NCBI GenBank assembly: GCA_009760855.2
Contig: WPIO01000002.1
Coordinates: 11,944,001 to 12,008,000 of the forward strand
From: Cristatella mucedo
Taxonomy: Eukaryota; Bryozoa; Phylactolaemata; Cristatellidae
Reading direction: 5' to 3'
Length of the DNA: 64,000 nucleotides
Shown: piece by piece, positions 58,331 to 64,000 of the stretch
Layout of the letters: every line of letters begins with the position of its first letter
How positions within the stretch are numbered: the first letter of the stretch is position 1
Position numbers and translations under genes: made by a program
Notes under the pieces: model-generated
What the model saw: only the letters and a program-made list of their open reading frames with translations
Told to the model about the DNA's origin: nothing
Databases searched by the model: none

Positions 58331-58804
58331 GTGACGCTGCTTTAATAAGGCTACCCGCCCTGACTTTCTAACGTTGTGACCTGAATAATCAAGGTTCGCT
58401 ATCGCTGACCTATCGCGGCACCCCGTACGGTCGTAGCCCGTGCACGCGCAAGGTCGTGACCATGACCCCTATTTTACTGTATATACGAATTTTTTTTCTG
58501 AAAGTGCATAAAAGTTGATGAAAGTTGAGCAGGCGCATATTTAAACCCTAGTGTAGTAAGCTTGATTGCGGAGATACACGCAAGCAGCTCTTCAAAGAAA
58601 ATTTCCTTTACGAAAAATGTTCATCGCGCCGTACCAATATCTGGGAGCGTGACTGTCATCAATGCTACTAATTACGCTTCTTGCTGATTAGTGATGGATA
58701 TTGGTTGATTAAGAAGACTGGCTAAGCACTATCGTCACTGTGTTAGGAAATTGAAAAAATGTTAGGTAGCTTAAAAACCATATGCTTGTACAGAAACATG
58801 TTCG

Positions 58805-58807
<3 letters not shown>

Positions 58808-58835
<28 letters not shown>

Positions 58836-58870
58836 ATTATATACGTGTATATTATTATTATTATTATCCA
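58808..58870. repeat. (TA)n and (TTA)n microsatellites
   Basis: TA repeats at 58808-58834 and TTA repeats at about 58852-58867. Confidence 0.92.
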
Positions 58871-61800
58871 TGTCACAAGTAGAATAGCTCTTCACAAGAT
58901 ATTTAAGAAGCCCATTTGTACAGTTGAAGGTCGCGATGCACTGATTTTGTGCTGTTAGCATAATCTGCCTGAGAAGGCAATTGATTCGTCCTAATGATTG
59001 ACGAACGTTCACTCTTCCCTGCAACTCTGGTAGAAATTTAGATACTCTCGAGACAGTGAGGTCTCGATTTTGTTTACCCTGTTTATTTTCTGATTTTATA
59101 AATCAATGTTTTTGTTGCTAGTATATCGAGAACAGCTTTGCTTGGAATAATCGTCAGTAAGATTTAGAAAATTGTGTAAATAAGTGAGGGCGAAATTGCA
59201 GATTCTTCTTATAACCTATGTACTCGTTAAAGATATATGATTGGACGACTGCTATCTGTACATGACGCATTTACAATAACCTTCAAACTCTCCTATTGGT
59301 TTGATTGTCAGGTTAGTCAACCGCGATATGTTGGTTCAATTCAGCCTTCTAAGCGTCATAGCATGTCGCTTATTGGTCTTCTATTAGGACTACACAGTGG
59401 TAGTGCACCAAATAGCCTGCTTCGTTTGGATATTGGCTTTTTTCGCTTAAATCCACTTATGTGTAGAAGTCTCACTCTGGCCGACAGGTGACATAAGCTA
59501 AGCACGTGATTCTGAAGGGTGGTACGCGCCAGCAGCTGGTTTTCGATAGATCAACTGGGTGCCGTCTTTCCATTTCTTATACTTTACCGTCGCTCTGTCG
59601 TCCCTTCATTTCGCACATAATTTGGCCCACCATCTTTGTTACATAAGTCTGTTTTCCTAATTTGCAAATAGTAGACACAAATACTGCCATGCAGTTTTAA
59701 TTCGACTCTCGTGCCACAATGTTGAGAACATATTTACAATGCAGGTGCTCAATGGACGCAAAGGGGGTATAATACTAATTAAATACTAATACGGTTACAC
59801 AAGTGTATTAAATAACTCAGCATGTGTGTGTGTGTGAGGGTATTAATGTTATGCGAGTAAGCGTGAGGTGGGAGCATGCTATGTATTATTTGCACAGCAG
59901 TAATGCTAATGGTAATGCCGGTCTATATCGACCTAAGGTTACCGAATCTCGATTCACAGCTCTTCACAGCTCAATACGAGAGAAGTAACAAACAAGGTTT
60001 AATGGAAAGCTAAGTAAATTTCCTTAAAAAGAAGTCAAACGTACGCAAGTAAAGTGCTTAGACAAAGGTATGCAAAAGCACACCAAAAGACACTCTGGGC
60101 AACATCTCATAATGAGGCTAGGAATGTGCACTGAATCATCCACAGGTGAGCAAAACAAAGAAAAAGGAAAAAGAGTCTGATTCAGTGGCCAGAGAGAGCA
60201 TTGAGCTGTACACATGTTTTAAGTTGAAACCTAAAGGATGCGAATTCAATGCAGCTGGTGGCAGAAGCCAAAACAGAGACTTAAGTATGTCCACGAATAC
60301 TCAATGAAGATTGATGATCTGCAAAATATTTTAATTTAGTGCGAGAAACAACTAGGCGACTGCAGCAAGCTGAAGAAGCAAGGGAAGAGTTTTTCTGCTG
60401 GAGCGACAAGGTAGGATAAGATGGGCGTCGTTCAGACCACTCAAGCAGCCTGTGACAGCTAGAGACAGGATGACTTACGTTCGATTCGCTGCTCGCTAGG
60501 CAGCCATGGAAACTCAGCCACAAGTGGTGAGATGCTTCAGCTGGCACCGTCTGATTGCGTAGCCAGCGAGTTTGAGTAAATACTCTTGCCGCGTGAAATA
60601 TTCTAAAATATAAAGGTGTCGGCTGTGCTTATTGTTGGGATGGCTATTTAAAAAAAATTAATACGTTGATCGTTATATTCATAAGGTTGGTAGATATTGT
60701 GTATAGAGAGAGCTATGACTTCAGATTATTTTTCTGAAGGCAAACCTCAATTTATCTTCAATATGTGGACTGCACTTGAGAAATATTTGGCGTATTGACC
60801 TATCTTTTACCCGCGGAAATTGCATAGTATTGCTACTATTGTTATTTTGCTTTGATAAAAGACAGACCAGAGTAATGTACTATTAGTTTGTGCGAAAAAA
60901 TACTGTTCGGGATTAAAGCATTATAAAAGTGATGAAAAAGCTTGTGAAGAGTTACTTGTCTCATTTTATCGCCATTAGATAGTAAGATTAATGATAGGTA
61001 CATTTAAATTGTCGTATTTGAATTTTTGTAACAGATTGCTAAACTTCTTTTGAGGCACGTAAGATAGGATGAAAAGTGAACGTGTCAGCTAACTATTGAA
61101 AATGACATGCTGCACGATTTGCTACTGAATGTCCTAAGCATGATATTTTAACAATCGCAATAACAAGAAGGGTGGCCATGCGGACAGATCAAATCAAACA
61201 GTGCGAAGAACTTGTGGTTTTTTGCCGTTTCGCGTTAAATGCCTCAGGTTAAGAGAACTCGGGATGTCAGTTGACCACGTCGCAAGCGTTAGTTTGCATT
61301 CTGGTATGTCTCCAAGTAATATATGTTGGATAGAAGTACAGTTGATTATCGGTTAACTGAGTGGTACACGAGGAACATCTAAACAATATGAAATTCAAAG
61401 AAGGAAGCCTGGAAAAGAGAATTGCTACGCTATCAGTAAATGGCGAGGCGGTACATTGTAAGCTTTAATTGGCAGTGGGCTAGTGCTCGTCAGAAAAAAA
61501 GTGATATGTAACATGAAAGGTGCGACGTAGTCTTGTTTTCATGCAGTATAAGAAAGTTGACTGCCATCCAAACGTCGGTCAGAAATCAACTATAAAGTTG
61601 AGAGTCTCAAACGTGACAGGAGTTACAAAAATGTACTTACTGAGGTGAGCATGAGTTTCGTGGAAATTGTGGAGGTTTTAAACGGTTTTTATTGCGAACT
61701 TTGTCAAGGGTAAGAGGACAAACGTGGAAGTAGGGGAGCCTAGAGCAGAGCCGTGAGAGCTTGCCGGAGGAGTAAGCAACTATGCCATAGCGAGGCAATA

Positions 61801-64000
61801 GATGACCCTAACTCGTAACTGATGCTGCTTGACCCGAAAACCAATACGTATCATTAAATAATTGATCGCATTCAATACGTAAACATCGCATAAAAAACTA
61901 TTATATTTGGTGCCAACAAAAGTGTGGCTATTTACGTCTGCCCAAGAGCTATGTGGCTAAGCTGGACTCTGACTACTGCAAGAATTCCATCACCGGTGAA
62001 GTGAGGGTAAACAGAGGCCGAGTCTTCTTGTGGTTAAACTTCATTCAATAGCAGTAGGCTTTCAACAGGAAGCCTCTGGAATGAGGCAGCTGACTGCCAT
62101 TTTCTTAATGTTCAAAATAGACTCGTGTCTCTGGAAACTGGTAGCAACATATGGCAAGATGGAGTTCCGGGGAAGTACAACTTTATTGCCCAGTGTAACG
62201 CTCATACGCTCGGCTTATGTTGATCTTTCCAGTGTTAGATTCTCGGGCCTGACGTTGCAACTAAAAAATTTTTTTAGACTTGAACGATATGTTAAAAGGC
62301 TGTATTTAAGAGCAAATCTATTTTAAGCTAATTTAGGATTAATATTACTGCGTGAGTATCGATCGAATTATTCTCCAGAATAGTTGCGTGGGGTATAATT
62401 TGCAAACAACCGGCGCTGTCCTGATCTCGGTCACTTTGTCTTATCCAATCAGAGGAAATAATGCCCTTCATTTACACTTTGGCATTTCTTAATTGAAACC
62501 AAAGATGGCCACTTGTCTTGCTCGAAAGAATCTTATTTTTGTTGCATATCTAATCAATAATAGATTTAGTTTTTTCTTTCGCCTGTAGCATTTATCGAAA
62601 AGCCAGAAAACACGACGCCATATATTTTTATATCGTCTAAGCGTGTGTATTACAACGACAGATTGCTTGTGCATGTACCACACCGTACTACTAAGGTAAG
62701 TCTAATCCATGCTAGATATTCAGCCAAAGCAGAGTTTCGTATGGTGCGATCAGGTTTACTAAAGAATGAAGTTTAGTGAAACTTCTATATGAGTGCATCT
62801 TTATTTTTAGCTTATTTTGCTTTTCAAATCCATTAGAATATGCACAAAGACAAAGTATTCGATTCTTTTTAACGGCTCTTTGAAGTCAGTGAGCATGCCA
62901 CCAACTGCCCGTATGCTGGGACGCTCATGAAGCAAGAACGATTAGCCCAGGTCGTTTGTCTGGTCTAAAATCCGTTTTAGGATTCATCCATACGTTCTGA
63001 TGGGATTTAGCCCATCTCAGGATAAATCCACTGATAGCCGTAAAGTAGAGCATTTTGGTTTCATTGTAGAAATAGTTAACATCATTAGGTACCAGAGCCC
63101 TTAGATACTTGCATATCGCTCGACTCGGACTCTTGGAGCTATAGCACCTCAGCTCTCTATCTCTCTTTCTTCTAACAGCTGGTAACACTCGCTGAGATCA
63201 GCTCTGATTTGCACTGTCTGCACTGCAATTAAACTCTATTTTTATTTATTTGAAGCTCCCTTTTAATTAGCAGTGATCTCATGCTGTGCATAGCGAGGCT
63301 ATTTGCGTCCCTGCTGTACCGCCGCTTGATTTGGCATCCTGCAAAAGATTATATAAGTTATACAAGTTCCTGTAAATCGAAAGCCCTATCTTGGACTGCC
63401 ATTTTACTCTTTATCTTGTACAAACATATTCTTTTTTGCTTTCGTGTTCTTTAGTGCGATGTTACTTATAAAGGGCTTTTGAGTGTTATAACGCCCTCGG
63501 AACACGGTAGGTTTCCGGTCATGTAATAATCCAATATTGCATATTCTCAAAAGTTGGAAACTCAGCCGATGGATGGAGCGCATTTTACGGGGTGGCTAAT
63601 ATTTACACCGAGAAAAGAACTCAGTTCATTGACGAAAAACAGTCTTTGAATGAGTAACATGCAGAAATAGCGCTTGTGACTTCAATGCAGGTGGATCTGC
63701 TTAGGAAAGCAAATGAGTATTGGTATAGTGGCTCAACCTGCTGGCAACTATGGAGTAGGAAAACTCCAAAAACCTATAGGCTAAGCGTGAAAGCTACCAT
63801 TTTTAAAGGCCTCTTAGGTGGCTAGCCAAAATCTGCGTGATGTGCAGAAACCCACGAGTCTGTATGGTGACTAATTTCAGTACATCCATCTATGAAACAG
63901 CAACAGCCTCACAAATGCAGAGCGCGGGCCTGAAATGCCTTCACCAATAACAAGATCCGGTGAGTAGACTAAGCGAGTAGGCTAAAAGATGGAGCATCAG
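58871..64000. other. No gene or repeat recognised
   Basis: About 5 kb, AT-rich. Short frames at 59237-59491, 62030-62326 and 62925-63188 have no motifs. A short GTGTGTGTG run lies at about 59825. Confidence 0.4.

Overview
This is animal nuclear DNA. Genes here are split by long introns, truncated copies of a non-LTR retrotransposon and tRNA-derived SINEs lie everywhere, and microsatellites are long. The domain types (a type II transmembrane serine protease and an SLC7-type amino acid transporter) point to a metazoan, most likely an invertebrate. I cannot name the phylum from the sequence alone.

The main content is a serine protease gene on the minus strand that no long open reading frame reveals. 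I assembled ten coding exons by hand between 53656 (start codon) and 18878 (stop). Every intron has GT..AG ends, every exon joins the next in a compatible phase, and the total is 1629 nt, encoding 542 residues. The product has a short cytoplasmic N-terminus, one signal-anchor helix, three LDL-receptor class A modules, a divergent SRCR domain, an RIVGG activation site and an S1A protease domain. His, Asp and Ser of the triad are all present, as is the Asp that sets trypsin-like specificity. About 34 kb of the window is this gene, and most of the repeats from 19 to 53 kb lie in its introns.

Just beyond its 3' end, in the same orientation, is a 468-codon intronless gene for an SLC7 light-chain amino acid transporter (16421-17827). 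Its single-exon structure contrasts with its neighbour. From 1 to 16 kb I see mostly repeats, with one candidate exon on each strand near 1.7-2.1 kb. From 54 to 64 kb there are SINE and LINE relics, a CpG-rich stretch near 57.7-58.3 kb, and then about 5 kb without recognisable features.

Three or four interspersed families recur: (A) a LINE of the L2/CR1-like type, with RT motifs including YADD and a conserved 3' tail ending in (ATT)n; (C) a tRNA-derived SINE with A and B boxes; (D) a second tRNA-derived SINE whose tail resembles that of the LINE; (B) an unclassified repeat of about 250-350 bp. Gene function statements are inferences from motifs. Splice sites were read by eye and have no transcript support.
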